Assembly: GCF_963678635.1 (NCBI RefSeq)
Contig: NC_087068.1
Location: forward strand, 33,987,436-34,051,435
Reading direction: 5' to 3'
DNA: 64,000 nt
Origin: Symsagittifera roscoffensis
Lineage: Eukaryota; Xenacoelomorpha; Acoela; Convolutidae
This document shows positions 1 to 12,617 of the stretch, one piece after another. Position 1 is the first letter of the stretch. Every line of letters starts with the position of its first letter. The translations under genes were made by a program, and so were the position numbers. The notes under the pieces are model-generated. The model was not told the DNA's origin. It worked only from the letters and a program-made list of their open reading frames with translations, and ran no database searches.

Positions 1-60
1 TACGACCATTTTCAAACTTTAATTAATTTTTATTGTCAACTTTTTCCTTTTTGAGTTAAG

Positions 61-363
61 ATGGTCGATCGATGTGACAAGCCCGTAAGTTTGGGAAATT
101 CTGTTTTTGATGAAGAAAATTATGAACGAAAATCATGGAAATTGTTTGGACGTACATGTAATAGATTTCTTTTAGTTTTTTTGTGCCAATTTTTCGTTAT
201 AGTTTTGATGCTAGTATGTGCACTCGTTCGAATTATGTTATCCACAATATGTGAAGAAACAACATTTTGTGCAGCTATCTTATCAAGTACAGTCGGTTAT
301 ATTCTACCTTCTCCAAAGCTATCAATAAAATTTTATCTCTCAAAGAACAAATTTTTCCCCTAG
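61..363 (+). CDS. Small membrane protein of Polinton-like element
   Basis: A 100-residue frame starting at ATG 61. The N-terminus is polar and charged (about residues 1-35). A long hydrophobic stretch follows at about residues 36-60, rich in F, L and V, and a second, weaker hydrophobic segment at about 65-83 ends in a proline-containing turn (YILPSP). That predicts a small two-helix membrane protein with no signal peptidase site that I can see. The end of the frame overlaps the start of the ATPase frame, as in compact viral-style gene layouts. From memory of the family, a short membrane protein next to the ATPase is typical of these elements. Its function is unknown. It is the only frame of the element without an obvious lesion, but its C-terminal 15 residues may already be shifted. 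Confidence 0.5.
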   Translation: MVDRCDKPVSLGNSVFDEENYERKSWKLFGRTCNRFLLVFLCQFFVIVLMLVCALVRIMLSTICEETTFCAAILSSTVGYILPSPKLSIKFYLSKNKFFP

Positions 364-958
364 TTGGACCAAGTGGATCTGGAAAAATTTATCTCATTTT
401 TGATTGGTTGAAAATTGGTACTTTCCAACCAGCTTTCGAAATTTTTTAAAATTTTTATCAACCTTCATATCATCTTTATAGTCAAGTGCAAAGAAAAAAC
501 CTTAATTTACCCAAGGAGTAGATTTTGACTTGATTGAAAAACTTCCCAAAAACGGAACTAAGTATTTGCTTATATTTGATGATTCTTGTGAAGAAATTTC
601 AAACTCCAAACAATTTGTAAAAATTGCCACTACTGGACGAGAGAATGGACTGAATACAATAAACATCAAACACAATTTGTTTCATCGAAGCCAATTAGGA
701 AGAGATGTAGAGTTACAAAATACACACACAGTCTTGTTCAAGCCGCTGAGGGAAGTTTCACAAATCAATACATTAAGTCAACAACTAATTCTAGGATCTG
801 AATTGAAAGAGTGGTATCATGATGCAACATCCGTTCTTTATGGTCATTTACTTATTGATTTAACCCCAAAAACAGTTGATTCACTTATGTATTGCTCTAA
901 TAGTGGCTCAGTTGCAACAAAAATTTACTTACCAGCTGGAATAGAGACAAAAATTTAG
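267..958 (+). pseudogene. Packaging-type P-loop ATPase, frameshifted
   Basis: Two pieces in different frames. The first (267-449) carries a Walker A loop (GPSGSGK at residues 34-40), but the Thr/Ser expected after the lysine is Ile. The second (about 530-958) opens with a Walker B strand (YLLIFDD, residues 12-18) followed by acidic residues, then sensor-like and C-terminal segments. Between them (450-529) frames and stops are scrambled. The second piece has no ATG at its start. The order Walker A then hydrophobic-DD Walker B and the overall size fit the FtsK/HerA-like genome-packaging ATPases of Polintons and relatives, which would pump DNA into a capsid. The lost Walker A hydroxyl residue and the frame break make it non-functional. 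Confidence 0.65.
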
Positions 959-1255
959 GACGACGAGTACACAATAGTCTCTATTCTCCCAATATTTCAA
1001 AAGTTTTCCCTAAGGCTTCGAAAACATTTCATTCTCAATATTCCAAAAGATTTCATTCAGTTTCTGAGCGAGTGTTTAGTAAACCTATTAGGAGGAGAGC
1101 TCCGAGACCTTTGGAAAGAAGACGTAGAAAAATATCGAAAAGAAATTTCAGAACTAATACAAAAAAGAACTCCTCTACACAATAGAAGAATTGATTCAAG
1201 TTCAACTAAAGGGTTACAATTGATATCTATTATCACCACTTTTGTCATTAAATGA
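959..1255 (+). pseudogene. Unassigned ATG-less frame after the ATPase
   Basis: About 98 codons stay open in the same frame as the ATPase C-terminal piece, directly after its stop at 956-958, and end at TGA 1253-1255. There is no ATG. The translation is mixed charged and aliphatic, with a hydrophobic C-terminal segment (LQLISIITTFVI). It could be a small structural or membrane-associated protein of the element whose start has been lost, or an extension of the ATPase frame beyond a nonsense mutation. I do not recognise a domain. The open length in an AT-rich sequence and the position between ATPase and the next frame are the only support. Confidence 0.35.
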
Positions 1256-1265
1256 TTGACATAGT

Positions 1266-1676
1266 ATGGAACAGTTTGTTTTCATGCCGTACTCAGTGTA
1301 TCAATCATAAAGTACAATTCCAAGAAAACAAAAACTGGAACAAACGCAAGAAAAAGAGGAGGTTGTACCAAAAATTTTTAAATCTGTTCACAGTGCTGTA
1401 AATGCGATGTTGGAAACGAGCAACAATAAGCACATTATTGATTTAATTTTGAATTCTCTCAGAAATGATCTCAGCCAGTCAGACAAGATTATAATAGATA
1501 ATCGAGATACAAAAAAATCTATTGTAGACTTTGTGTGTGCACTAAAGCGAAAAAAGACCGATTTTCCAGGTATTTACTTTACTATTCTGGAAGCAACTCA
1601 ACTTCCTCCTAAACTTGCTATCAACAAGAATGCCAAAGCAAAAGAAAGAGGAACTTGGATCCCTCTCAAAATTTGA
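1266..1676 (+). pseudogene. Unassigned Polinton-type protein with early stop
   Basis: The frame begins at ATG 1266, is interrupted by TAA at 1308-1310 after 14 codons, then stays open to TGA at 1674-1676. The second ATG, at 1407, gives 89 residues. The product is a lysine-rich soluble protein ending in a conserved-looking tail (KERGTWIPLKI). It sits immediately upstream of the integrase. From family memory, a small protein with this kind of C-terminus lies beside the integrase in many Polinton-like copies, with no known function. I infer it belongs to the same element. A product restarting at 1407 is possible but unlikely in a dead copy. Confidence 0.45.
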
Positions 1677-2186
1677 AAAGATAAGACTAAACAGATTGTC
1701 TTATAGGGGAAGAGCTGCATACGGTTCTTTTCAAAACTTGAGTAAAGCGAGTGGTTTATCAAAAAAAAGTAGAAAAGTTTTTAAATAGAGTCAAGTATCT
1801 CTTAGTTGCTGTAGATATTTTTTCGAAATTTGTCAGAGTTCAAACAACAAAAACAAAGTATGCCAAAGACACTTTAAATGCTTCAGAAAAATGATTTCTC
1901 GAAAAAGCACTCCTGAAATATTTGGGTTGATAAAGGAACAGAGTATGGTGGAACTTTTAAAAAATTTTGCAAGGAGGAAGACATTGAAGTTTACTCAACA
2001 ATGAGTGAAACAAAGGCTGCATTTGCAGAGAGAGCAATTCAGTCTTTGAAACATATAATATATCGTTACCTTGAAAATCATCGTGAAAAAATTGCCCTCA
2101 AAGTGCAGCAGTTTGCTTCTACATTGAACTGTCGCAAAAATCGATCAAGTGGAAAATCTCCCAGAGATGTGAAAAACAGTTCCTGA
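1677..2186 (+). pseudogene. DDE integrase, two frame changes, 3' truncated
   Basis: Three collinear pieces in three frames. The N-terminal piece runs to a TAG at 1786-1788. The middle piece (about 1769-1894) holds the first catalytic aspartate in AVDIFSKFVRV. The last piece (about 1920-2186) holds the second aspartate in WVDKGTEYGG and the catalytic glutamate in AAFAERAI, giving a D,D(35)E-type core like retroviral and Polinton integrases. The C-terminal region beyond the core is missing because satellite DNA starts at about 2180, and the last two codons before TGA 2184-2186 are satellite. The frame breaks lie near 1770-1790 and 1895-1920. The enzyme would have inserted element DNA into the host genome. 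This copy cannot. Confidence 0.72.
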
Positions 2187-2433
2187 ATTTTTCTTTCGCA
2201 TCGGTTGATAGTTTCAAAGCTCTAACAGGTTGCTTAGAAAAATTGGAAGTTTTAGCAAAACGATTCGGTCTCTAAAAAGATTTCCACCAGTCTTGTTCTA
2301 AGTTTAGCGTGCTAACTTCGTCATTACATTTTATATACACAAACATCAAGTCTATTTTTGATCGAGCAATGGCTTGAATTGCTTTAATTTTTTATTGGTT
2401 CGATTCAATTTACCAATGATTGACCTCTCGTCT

Positions 2434-2515
2434 TACAGGCTGGCAGCGAGGTGAAGGCGGTGAAGTGGTAATCAAAATGTTCTGCGTGCGTGGATTCGAA
2501 ACTCATCCCTTACGA
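2434..2515 (+). pseudogene. tRNA-Ser-like sequence, first satellite unit
   Basis: This aligns over about 82 nt with eukaryotic tRNA-Ser(GCU): D-arm region TGGC..GAGG, long-variable-arm region TGTTCTGCGTGCG, and B box GGATTCGAAAC. The anticodon arm is ruined: the loop reads GTGGTAA and the stem has two mismatches. The acceptor ends no longer pair well. It represents the other left-block copies, whose loops read GTGGTAA or GTGTTAA. A T6 run follows within ten bases, where a Pol III terminator would be expected. Confidence 0.65.
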
Positions 2516-2519
2516 GTAA

Positions 2520-2525
2520 TTTTTT
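2520..2525 (+). terminator. T-run after tRNA-Ser-like unit (representative)
   Basis: Six T's begin about five bases after the tRNA-Ser-like 3' end. A T5-T6 run is present at the same place in most units on both sides of the window, as expected for a retained Pol III terminator. Confidence 0.5.
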
Positions 2526-5500
2526 AAGAACACGTGAACTGAATTCGGAAGGCACAAAACCTGATGTTTACCTAACTTTGATAATAACTCACCAAAATAC
2601 TTGTCAGGTCACAAAAAATTGGAGAAAGAATCGGCACGCCAAACATTGAAGTTCGCCTAAGCAGAATAGTCAAGCAACCAAACGTTGAAAAATTTCAAAT
2701 TTGTTCATGAAAAAATTGGATAGCCAATTTAATACGTTTTGCTATTAAAACCATTCGAGGCACGGATTTTTGAAAAACTTGAGGTTAATTTTTTGGCCAA
2801 GTTTTTCCACAACCAACTATCGTTTAACAACGGAAGCAATATAAAGTTAGTTTTTCCTTAATTTTTTTGTTTCGCATCGGTTGATAGATTCAAAGCTCCT
2901 ACAGGTTGCTTAGAAAAAGTGGAAGTTTTAGCAAAACGATTCGGTCTATAAAAATATTTCCACCAGTCTTGTTCTAAGTTTAGCGTGCTAACTTCGTCAT
3001 TACATTTTATATACACAAACATCAAGTCTATTTTTGATCGAGCAATGGCTTGAATTGCTTTAATTTTTTATTGGTTCGATTCAATTTACCAATGATTGAC
3101 CTCTCGTCTTACAGGCTGGCAGCGAGGTGAAGGCGGTGAAGTGGTAATCAAAATGTTCTGCGTGCGTGGATTCGAAACTCATCCCTTACGAGTAATTTTT
3201 TACGAACACGTGAACTGAATTCGGAAGGCACAAAAACTGATGTTTACCTAACTTTGATAATAACTCACCAAAATACTTGTCAGGTCACAAAAAATTGGAG
3301 AAAGAATCGGCACGCCAAACATTGAAGTTCGCCTAAGCAGAATAGTCAAGCAACCAAACGTTGAAAAATTTCAAATTTGTTCATGAAAAAATTGGATAGC
3401 CAATTTAATACGTTTTGCTATTAAAACCATTCGAGGCACGGATTTTTGAAAAAATTGAGGTTAATTTTTTTGGCCAAGTTTTTCCACAACCAACTATCGT
3501 TTAACACCGGAAGCAATATAAAGTTAGTTTTTCCTTAATTTTTTTGTTTCGCATCGGTTGATAGTTTCAAAGCTCCTACAGGTTGCTTAGAAAAAGTGGA
3601 AATTTTAGCAAAACGATTCGTCTATTAAAAGATTTCTACCAGTCCTGTTCTAAGACTAGTGTGCTAACTTCGTCATTACATTTTTTATACACAGACATCA
3701 AGTCTATTTTTGATCGAGCAATGGCTTGAATTGCTTAAATTTTTTATTGGTTCGATTCAATTTACCAATGATTGACCTCTCGTCTTACAGGCTGGCCGCG
3801 AGGTGAAGGCGGTGAAGTGGTAATCAATATGTTCTGCGTGCGTGGGTTCGAAACTCATCCCTTACGAGTAATTTTTTACGAACACGTGAACTGAATTCGG
3901 AAGGCACAAAAACTGATGTTTACCTAACTTTGTTAATAACTCACCAAAAAACTTGTCAGGTCACAAAAAATTGGAGAAAGAATCGGCACGCCAAACATTG
4001 AAGTTCGCCTAAGCAGATTAGTAAAGCAACCAAACATTGAAAAATTTCAAATTTGTTCATGAAAAAATTGGATAGCCAATTTAATACGTTTTGCTATTAA
4101 AACCATTCGAGGCACGGATTTTTGAAAATTTTGAGGTTAATTTTTTGGCCAAGTTTTTCCACAACCAACTATCGTTTAACACCGGAAGCAATATAAAGTT
4201 AGTTTTTCCTTAATTTTTTTGTTTCGCATCGGTTGATAGTTTCAAAGCTCCTACAGGTTGCTTAGAAAAAGTGGAAATTTTAGCAAAACGATTCGTCTAT
4301 TAAAAGATTTCTACCAGTCCTGTTCTAAGACTAGTGTGCTAACTTCGTCATTACATTTTTTATACACAGACATCAAGTCTATTTTTGATCGAGCAATGGC
4401 TTGAATTGCTTAAATTTTTTATTGGTTCGATTCAATTTACCAATGATTGACCTCTCGTCTTACAGGCTGGCCGCGAGGTGAAGGCGGTGAAGTGGTAATC
4501 AATATGTTCTGCGTGCGTGGGTTCGAAACTCATCCCTTACGAGTAATTTTTTACGAACACGTGAACTGAATTCGGAAGGCACAAAAACTGATGTTTACCT
4601 AACTTTGTTAATAACTCACCAAAAAACTTGTCAGGTCACAAAAAATTGGAGAAAGAATCGGCACGCCAAACATTGAAGTTCGCCTAAGCAGATTAGTAAA
4701 GCAACCAAACATTGAAAAATTTCAAATTTGTTCATGAAAAAATTGGATAGCCAATTTAATACGTTTTGCTATTAAAACCATTCGAGGCACGGATTTTTGA
4801 AAATTTGGAGGTTAATTTTTTGGCCAAGTTTTTCCACAACCAACTATCGTTTAACAACGGAAGCAATATAAAGTTAGTTTTTCCTTAATTTTTTTATTTC
4901 GCATCGGTTGATAGTTTCAAAGCTCTTACAGGTTGCTTAGAAAAAGTGGAAATTTTGGCAAAACGATTCGGTCTATAAAAATATTTCCACCAGTCTTGTT
5001 CTAAGTTTAGCGTGCTAACTTCGTCATTACATTTTATATACACAAACATCAAGTCTAATTTTGATCGAGCAATGGCTTGAATTGCTTAAATTTTTTATTG
5101 GTTCGATTCAATTTACCAATGATTGACCTCACGTCTTACAGGCTGGCCGCGAGGTGAAGGCGGTGAAGTGGTAATCAATATGTTCTGCGTGCGTGGGTTC
5201 GAAACTCATCCCTTACGAGTAATTTTTTACGAACACGTGAACTGAATTCGGAAGGCACAAAAACTGATGTTTACCTAACTTTGTTAATAACTCACCAAAA
5301 AACTTGTCAGGTCACAAAAAATTGGAGAAAGAATCGGCACGCCAAACATTGAAGTTCGCCTAAGCAGATTAGTAAAGCAACCAAACATTGAAAAATTTCA
5401 AATTTGTTCATGAAAAAATTGGATAGCCAATTTAATACGTTTTGCTATTAAAACCATTCGAGGCACGGATTTTTGAAAATTTTGAGGTTAATTTTTTGGC

Positions 5501-8500
5501 CAAGTTTTTCCACAACCAACTATCGTTTAACAACGGAAGCAATATAAAGTTAGTTTTTCCTAATTTTTTTTATTTCGCATCGGTTGATAGTTTCAAAGCT
5601 CTTACAGGTTGCTTAGAAAAAGTGGAAATTTTAGCAAAACGATTCGTCTATTAAAATATTTCTACCAGTCCTGTTCTAAGACTAGTGTGCTAACTTCGTC
5701 ATTACATTTTTTAAACACAGACATCAAGTCTATTTTTGATCGAGCAATGGCTTGAATTGCTTAAATTTTTTATTGGTTCGATTCAATTTACCAATGATTG
5801 ACCTCTCGTCTTACAGGCTGGCTGCGAGGTGAAGGCGGTGAAGTGGTAATCAATATGTTCTGCGTGCGTGGGTTCGAAACTCATCCCTTACGAGTAATTT
5901 TTTACGAACACGTGAACTGAATTCGGAAGGCACAAAAACTGATGTTTACCTAACTTTGTTAATAACTCACCAAAAAACTTGTCAGGTCACAAAAAATTGG
6001 AGAAAGAATCGGCACGCCAAACATTGAAGTTCGCCTAAGCAGATTAGTAAAGCAACCAAACATTGAAAAATTTCAAATTTGTTCATGAAAAAATTGGATA
6101 GCCAATTTAATACGTTTTGCTATTAAAACCATTCGAGGCACGGATTTTTGAAAATTTTGAGGTTAATTTTTTGGCCAAGTTTTTCCACAACCAACTATCG
6201 TTTAACAACGGAAGCAATATAAAGTTAGTTTTTCCTTAATTTTTTTATTTCGCATCGGTTGATAGTTTCAAAGCTCTTACAGGTTGTTTAGAAAAAGTGG
6301 AAATTTTAGCAAAACGATTCGTCTATTAAAATATTTCTACCAGTCCTGTTCTAAGACTACTGTGCTAACTTCGTCATTACATTTTTTATACACAGACATC
6401 AAGTCTATTTTTGATCGAGCAATGGCTTGAATTGCTTAAATTTTTTATTGGTTCGATTCAATTTACCAATGATTGACCTCTCGTCTTACAGGCTGGCCGC
6501 GAGGTGAAGGCGGTGAAGTGGTAATCAATATGTTCTGCGTGTGTGGGTTCGAAACTCATCCCTTACGAGTAATTTTTTACGAACACGTGAACTGAATTCG
6601 GAAGGCACAAAAACTGATGTTTACCTAACTTTGTTAATAACTCACCAAAAAACTTGTCAGGTCACAAAAAATTGGATTAAGAATCGGCACGCAAAACATT
6701 GAAGTTCGTCTAAGCAGAATAGTCAAGCAACCAAACGTTGAAAAATTTCAAGTTTGTTCATGAAAAAAATTGGATGGCAAATGTAATACGTTTGCTATTC
6801 AAACCATTCAAGGCACAAATTTTTTAAACTTGAGGTTGCTTTTTGTGCCGAGTTTTTCCACAAACAACTATCCTTTCACAACGGAAGCGATATAAAGTTA
6901 GGTTTTCCTTATTTTTTTGTTTTGCATCGGTTGATAGATTCAAAGCTCTAACAGGTTGCTCAGAAAAACTGGAATTTTTAGCAAAACGATTCAGTCTATA
7001 AAAAGATTTCCACCAGTCCTGTTCTAAGACTAGTAAACTAACTTCGTCATTACATTTTATATACACAAACATCAAGTCCATTTTTGATCAAGCAATGTCT
7101 GAATTGCTTTAATTTTTTATTGGTTCGATTCAATTTACCAATGATTGACCTCTGGTCTTACAAGCTGGAAGCGAGGTGAAGGCGGTGAAGTGTTAATCAA
7201 TATGTTTTGCGGGCATGGGTTCGAAACTCATCTCTGACGAGTCATTTTTTACAAACACCTGAACTGAATTCGGTAGGCACAAAAACTGATGTTTACCTAA
7301 TTTTGTTAATAGCTCACCAAAATTTTTGCCAGGTCACAAAAAATTGGAGAAAGAATCGGAACGCAAAACATTGAAGTTCGTCTAAGCAGAATAGTCAAGC
7401 AACCAAACGTCGAAAAATTTCAAGTTTGTACATGAAAAAAATTGGATGGCAAATGAAATACGTTTTGCTATTAAAACTTTTCAAGGCACGGTTTTTTGAA
7501 AAACTTGACGTTACTTTTTTGGCCGAGTTTTTCCACAAACAACTACCGTTTCACAACCGAAGCAATATAAAGTTAGGTTTTCCTGAATTTTTGTTTCGCA
7601 TCGGTTGATAGTTTCAAAGCTCTAACAGGTTTCTTAGAAAAATTGGAAGTTTTAGCAAAACGATTCGGTCTATAAAAAGATTTCCACCAGTCCTGTTCTA
7701 AGACTAGTGTACTGACTTCGTCATTACATTTTTTATACACAGACATCAAGTCCGTTTTTAATCGAGCAATGGCTTGAATTGCTTTAATTTTTTATTGGTT
7801 AGATTCAATTTACCAATGATTGACCTCTGATTTTACAAGCTGGCCTCGAGGTGAAGGGGGTGAAGTGTTAATCAATATGTTCTGCGTGCGTGGGTTTGAG
7901 ACTCATCCCTAACGAGTATCTTTTTACGAACACCTGAACTGAATTCGGTAGATAAAATAAAATGATGTTTACCTAACTTTGTTTTTAAATCACCAAAAAA
8001 CTTGTCAGGTCACAAAAAATTGGAGAAAGAATCGGCACGCAAAATATTGAATTTCGTCTAAGCAGAATAGTCAAGCAACCAAACGTTGAAAAATTTCAAG
8101 TTTGCTCATGAAAAAAATTGGATGGCCAATATAATACGTTTTGCTATTAAAACCATTCAAGGCACGGATTTTTGAAAAATTTGAGGTTACTTTTTTGCCC
8201 GAGTTTTTCCACATACAACAATCGTTTCAAAACGGAAGCAATATAAAGTTAGGTTTTCCTTAATTTTTTGTTTCGCATCGGTGGATAGTTTCAAAGCTCT
8301 ATCAGGTTGCTTAGAAAAATTGGAAATTCTAGCAAAACGATTCGGTCTATAAAAAAGATTTCCACCAGTCTTGTTCTAAGTTTAGCGTGCTAACTTCGTC
8401 ATTACATTTTATATACACAGACCTCAAGTCCGTTTTTGATCGAGCAATGGCTTGAATTGCTTTAATTTTTTATTGGTTCGATTAAATTTACCAATGATTG

Positions 8501-9183
8501 ACCTCTGATCTTATAGGATGGCCGCGAGGTGAAGGCGGTGGAATGTTAATCAATTTGTTCTGGGTGCATGGGTTTGAAATTCATCACTGTCGATTAGTTT
8601 TTAAAAACACCTGAACTGAGTTCGGTAAGCACAAAACTAATATTTACCTAATTTTCATAATAAATCACCAAAAAATTTCTCAGATCACAAAAATTTGGTG
8701 AAAGAATCGGCATCAAAACATTGAAGTTCGTATAAGCAGAATAGTCAAGCAACCAAACGTTGAAATTTTTTAAGGTTGTTCATGAAAAAAATTGGATGGC
8801 AAATGTAATACGTTTTGCTATTAAAACTTTTCAAGGCATGGATTTTTGAAAAAATTGACGTTACTTTTTTGGCCGAGTTTTTCCACAAACAACTATCGTT
8901 TCACAACGGAAGCAATATAAAGTTAGGTTTTCCTTAGTTTTTTTTCGCATCGGTTGATAGTTTCAAAGCTCTAACAGGTTGCTGAGAAAAATTGGAAATT
9001 CTAGCAAAACGATTCGGTCTATAAAAAAGATTTCCACCAGTCTTGTTCTAAGTTTAGCGTGCTAACTTCGTCATTACATTTTATATACACAGACATCAAG
9101 TCCGTTTTTGATCGAGCAATGGCTTGAATTGCTTTATTTTTTTATTGGTTAGATTCAATTAACCAATGATTGACCTCTGATCT

Positions 9184-9264
9184 TACAGGCTGGCCGCGAG
9201 GTGAAGGCGGTGGAGTGTTAATCAATTTGTTCTGCGTGCATGGGTTTGAAATTCATCACTGTCG
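9184..9264 (+). pseudogene. tRNA-Ser-like sequence, unit 11
   Basis: Same architecture as the first copy, but its 3' end reads ACTGTCG, closer to a normal tRNA-Ser acceptor strand than units 1-9. The B box is GGTTTGAAATT, so the B-box core C is lost. Together with units 10 and 15 it forms a subfamily with a GATTAGTTTTT tail like the right-hand block. Confidence 0.55.
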
Positions 9265-12200
9265 ATTAGTTTTTAAAAACACCTGAACTGAGTTCGGTAA
9301 GCACAAAACTAATATTATCCTAATTTTCATAATAAATCACCAAAAAATTTCTCAGATCATAAAAATTTGGTGAAAGAATCGGCACGCAAAACATTGAAGT
9401 TCGTATAAGCAGAAAAGTCAAGCAACCAAACGTTGAAAATTTCAAGTTTGTTCATGAAAAAAATTGGATGGCAAATGTAATACGTTTTGCTATTAAAACC
9501 ATTCAAGGCACGGATTTTTGAAAAACTTGAGGTAACTTTTTTGGCTGAGTTTTTCCACAAACAACTACCGTTTCACAACGGAAGCAATATAAAGTTAGGT
9601 TTTCCTCAATTTTTGATTCGCATAGGTTGATAGTTTCAAAGCTCTAACAGGTTGCTTAGAAAAATTGGAAGTTTTAGCAAAACGATTCGGTCTGTAGAAA
9701 GATTTCCACCAGTCCTGTTCTAAGACTAGTGTACTAACTTCGTCATTACATTCTTTATACACAGACATCAAGTCCGTTTTTATTCGAGCAATGGCTTGAA
9801 TTGCTTTAATTTTTTATTGGTTAGATTCAATTAACCAATGATTGACCTCTGATCTTACAGGCTGGCCGCGAGGTGAAGGCGGTGAAGTGTTAATCAATAT
9901 GTTCTGCGTGCGTGGGTTCGAGACTCATCCCTAACGAGTAATTTTTTACGAACACCTGAACTGAATTCGGTAGATAAAAAAATGATGTTTACCTAACTTT
10001 GTTAATAAATCACCAAAAAACTTCTCAGGTCACAAAAAATAGGAGAAATAATCGGCACGCAAAACATTGAATTTCGTCTAAGCAGAATAGTCAAGCAGCC
10101 AAACGTTGAAAAATTTCAAGTTTGCTCATGAAAAAAATTGGATGGCCAATATAATACGTTTTGCTATTAAAACCATTCAAGGCACGGATTTTTGAAAAAC
10201 TTGAGGTTACTTTTTTGCCCGAGTTTTTCCATATACAACAATCGTTTCACAACGGAAGCAATATAAAGTTAGGTTTTTCTTAATTTTTTGTTTCGCATCG
10301 GTGGATAGTTTCAAAGCTCTAACAGGTTGCTAAGAAAAATTAGAAATTCTAGCAAAACGTTTCGGTCTATAAAAAAGATTTCCACCAGTCTTGTTCTAAG
10401 TTTAGCGTGCTAACTTCGTCATTACATTTTTTATACACAGACATCAAGTCCGTTTTTAATCGAGCAATGGCTTGAATTGCTTTAATTTTTTATTGGTTAG
10501 ATTCAATTAACCAATGACTGACCTCTGATCTTACAGGCTGGCCGCGAGGTGAAGGCGGTGAAGTGTTAATCAATATGTTCTGCGTGCGTGGGTTCGACAC
10601 TCATCCCTAACGAGTAAATTTTTACGAACACCTGAACTGAATTCGGTAGATAAAAAAAATGATGTTTACCTAACTTTGTTAATAAATCACCAAAAAACTT
10701 GTCAGGTCACAAAAAATTGGAGAAATATTCGGCACACAAAACATTGAATTTCGTCTAAGCAGAATAGTCAAGCAACCAAACGTTGAAAAATTTCAAGTTT
10801 GCTCATGAAAAAAATTGGATGGCCAATATAATACGTTTTGCTATTACAATCATTCAAGGCACGGATTTTTGAAAAAAACTGAGGTTACTTTTATGCCCGA
10901 GTTTTTCCACATACAACAATCGTTTCACAACGGAAGCAATATAAAGTTAGGTTTTCCTTAATTTTTTGTTTGGCATCGGTGGATAGTTTCAAAGCTCTAA
11001 CAGGTTGCTAAGAAAAATTGGAAATTCTAGCAAAACGTTTCGGTCTATAAAAAAGATTTCCACCAGTCTTGTTCTAAGTTTAGCGTGCTAACTTCGTCAT
11101 TACATTTTTTATACACAGACATCAAGTCCGTTTTTAATCGAGCAATGGCTTGAATTGCTTTAATTTTTTATTGGTTAGATTCAATTAACCAATGATTGAC
11201 CTCTGATCTTACAGGCTGGCCGCGAGGTGAAGGCGGTGAAGTGTTAATCAATATGTTCTGCGTGCGTGGGTTCGAGACTCATCCCTAACGAGTAATTTTT
11301 ACGAACACCTGAACTGAATTCGGTAGTTTAAAAAAATGATGTTTACCTAACTTTGTTAATAAATCACCAGAAAACTTGTCAGGTCACAAAAAATTGGAGA
11401 AAGAATCGGCACGCAAAACATTGAATTTCGTCTAAGCAGAATAGTCAAGCAACCAAACGTTGAAAAATTTCAAGTTTGCTCATGAAAAAAATTGGATGGC
11501 CAATATAATACGTTTTGCTATTAAAACCATTCAAGACACGGATTTTTGAAAAACTTGAGGTTACTTTTTCGCCCGAGTTTTTCCACATACAACAATTGTT
11601 TCACAACGGAAGCAATATAAAGTTAGGTTTTCCTTAATTTTTTGTTTCGCATCGGTGGATAGTTTCAAAGCTCTAACAGGTTGCTAAGAAAAATTGGAAA
11701 TTCTAGCAAAATGATTCGGTCTATAAAAAAGATTTCCAACAGTCTTGTTCTAAGTTTAGCGTGCTAACTTCGTCATTACATTTTATAAACACAGACATCA
11801 AGTCCGTTTTTGATCGAGCAATGGCTTGAATTGCTTTAATTTTTTATTGGTTCGATTCAATTTACCAATGATTGACCTCTGATCTTATAGGCTGGCAGCG
11901 AGGTGAAGGCGGTGAAGTGTTAATCAATTTGTTCTGCGTGCATGGGTTTGAAATTCATCCCTGTCGATTAATTTTTAAAAACAGCTTAACTGAGTTCGGT
12001 AAGCACAAAACTAATATTTGCTTAATTTTCATAAAAACTCACCAAAATCACAAAAATTTGGTGAAAGAATCGGCTCGCAAACCCTTGAAGTTTGTCTAAG
12101 CAGACTAGTTAAGCAACCAAACATTGAAAAACTTTAAGTTTGTTCATGAAGAAAATCGGATGGCCAATGCTATACGTTTTCCTATTGAAACCATTCAAGG

Positions 12201-12548
12201 CACGGTTTTTTGAAAAACTTGAGGTTACTTTTTCGGCCGAGTTTTTCCAAAAACAACTATCGTTTCTCAACGGAAGCAATATAAAATTAGATTTTTCTTA
12301 ATTTTATGTTTCGCATCGTTTGATAGTTTCAAAGCTCTAACAGGTTGCTTAGAAAAACTGGAAATTTTAGCGAAATGATTTGGTCTATAAAAAGATTTGC
12401 ACCAATCCTGTTCTATGACTAGTGTGCTAACTTTGTCATTACATTTTTTATACACAGACATTCAGTTCGTTTTTGATCGAGCAATGGCTTGATTTCCTTA
12501 AATTTTTTATTGGTTCGATTCAATTTACCAATGATTGACCTCTGGTCG

Positions 12549-12617
12549 TACAAGCTGGCCGCGAGGTGAAGGCGGTGATATGTTCTGCGTGCGTGGGTTC
12601 AAAATGCATCCCTGTCG
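12549..12617 (+). pseudogene. tRNA-Ser-like sequence lacking the anticodon arm, unit 16
   Basis: The last unit before the tRNA-Ala array. The D-arm region runs directly into the variable-arm region (GGCGGTGATATGTTCTGCG); about 13 nt that held the anticodon loop and its 3' stem strand are deleted. The acceptor 3' strand CCTGTCG is retained. Confidence 0.55.

Larger units (their letters stand above)
1..2180 (+). mobile_element. Truncated, decayed Polinton/Maverick-like element
   Basis: Five consecutive + strand reading frames form a Polinton-type gene group: a small two-helix membrane protein, a P-loop packaging-type ATPase, two short unassigned frames and a retroviral-like DDE integrase. All but the first are broken by stops or frame changes, so this is a dead copy. 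The right edge is sharp: integrase coding sequence stops at about 2180, where the 676-bp tRNA-Ser satellite begins in mid-unit. The left edge lies outside the window, and no terminal inverted repeat or capsid, protease or polymerase gene is visible. The assignment rests on the combination of ATPase and DDE integrase motifs, which is characteristic of Polintons and related adintovirus-like elements. Class assignment is fairly sure; subfamily is not. Confidence 0.75.

Noticed and set aside
1057-1248. 63-codon minus-strand frame in the Polinton fragment
   Set aside because: It is the reverse of the open + strand frame after the ATPase and has no recognisable feature.
6824-7081. 85-codon minus-strand frame in the Ser satellite
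   Set aside because: It lies in spacer. Neighbouring near-identical units break the frame.
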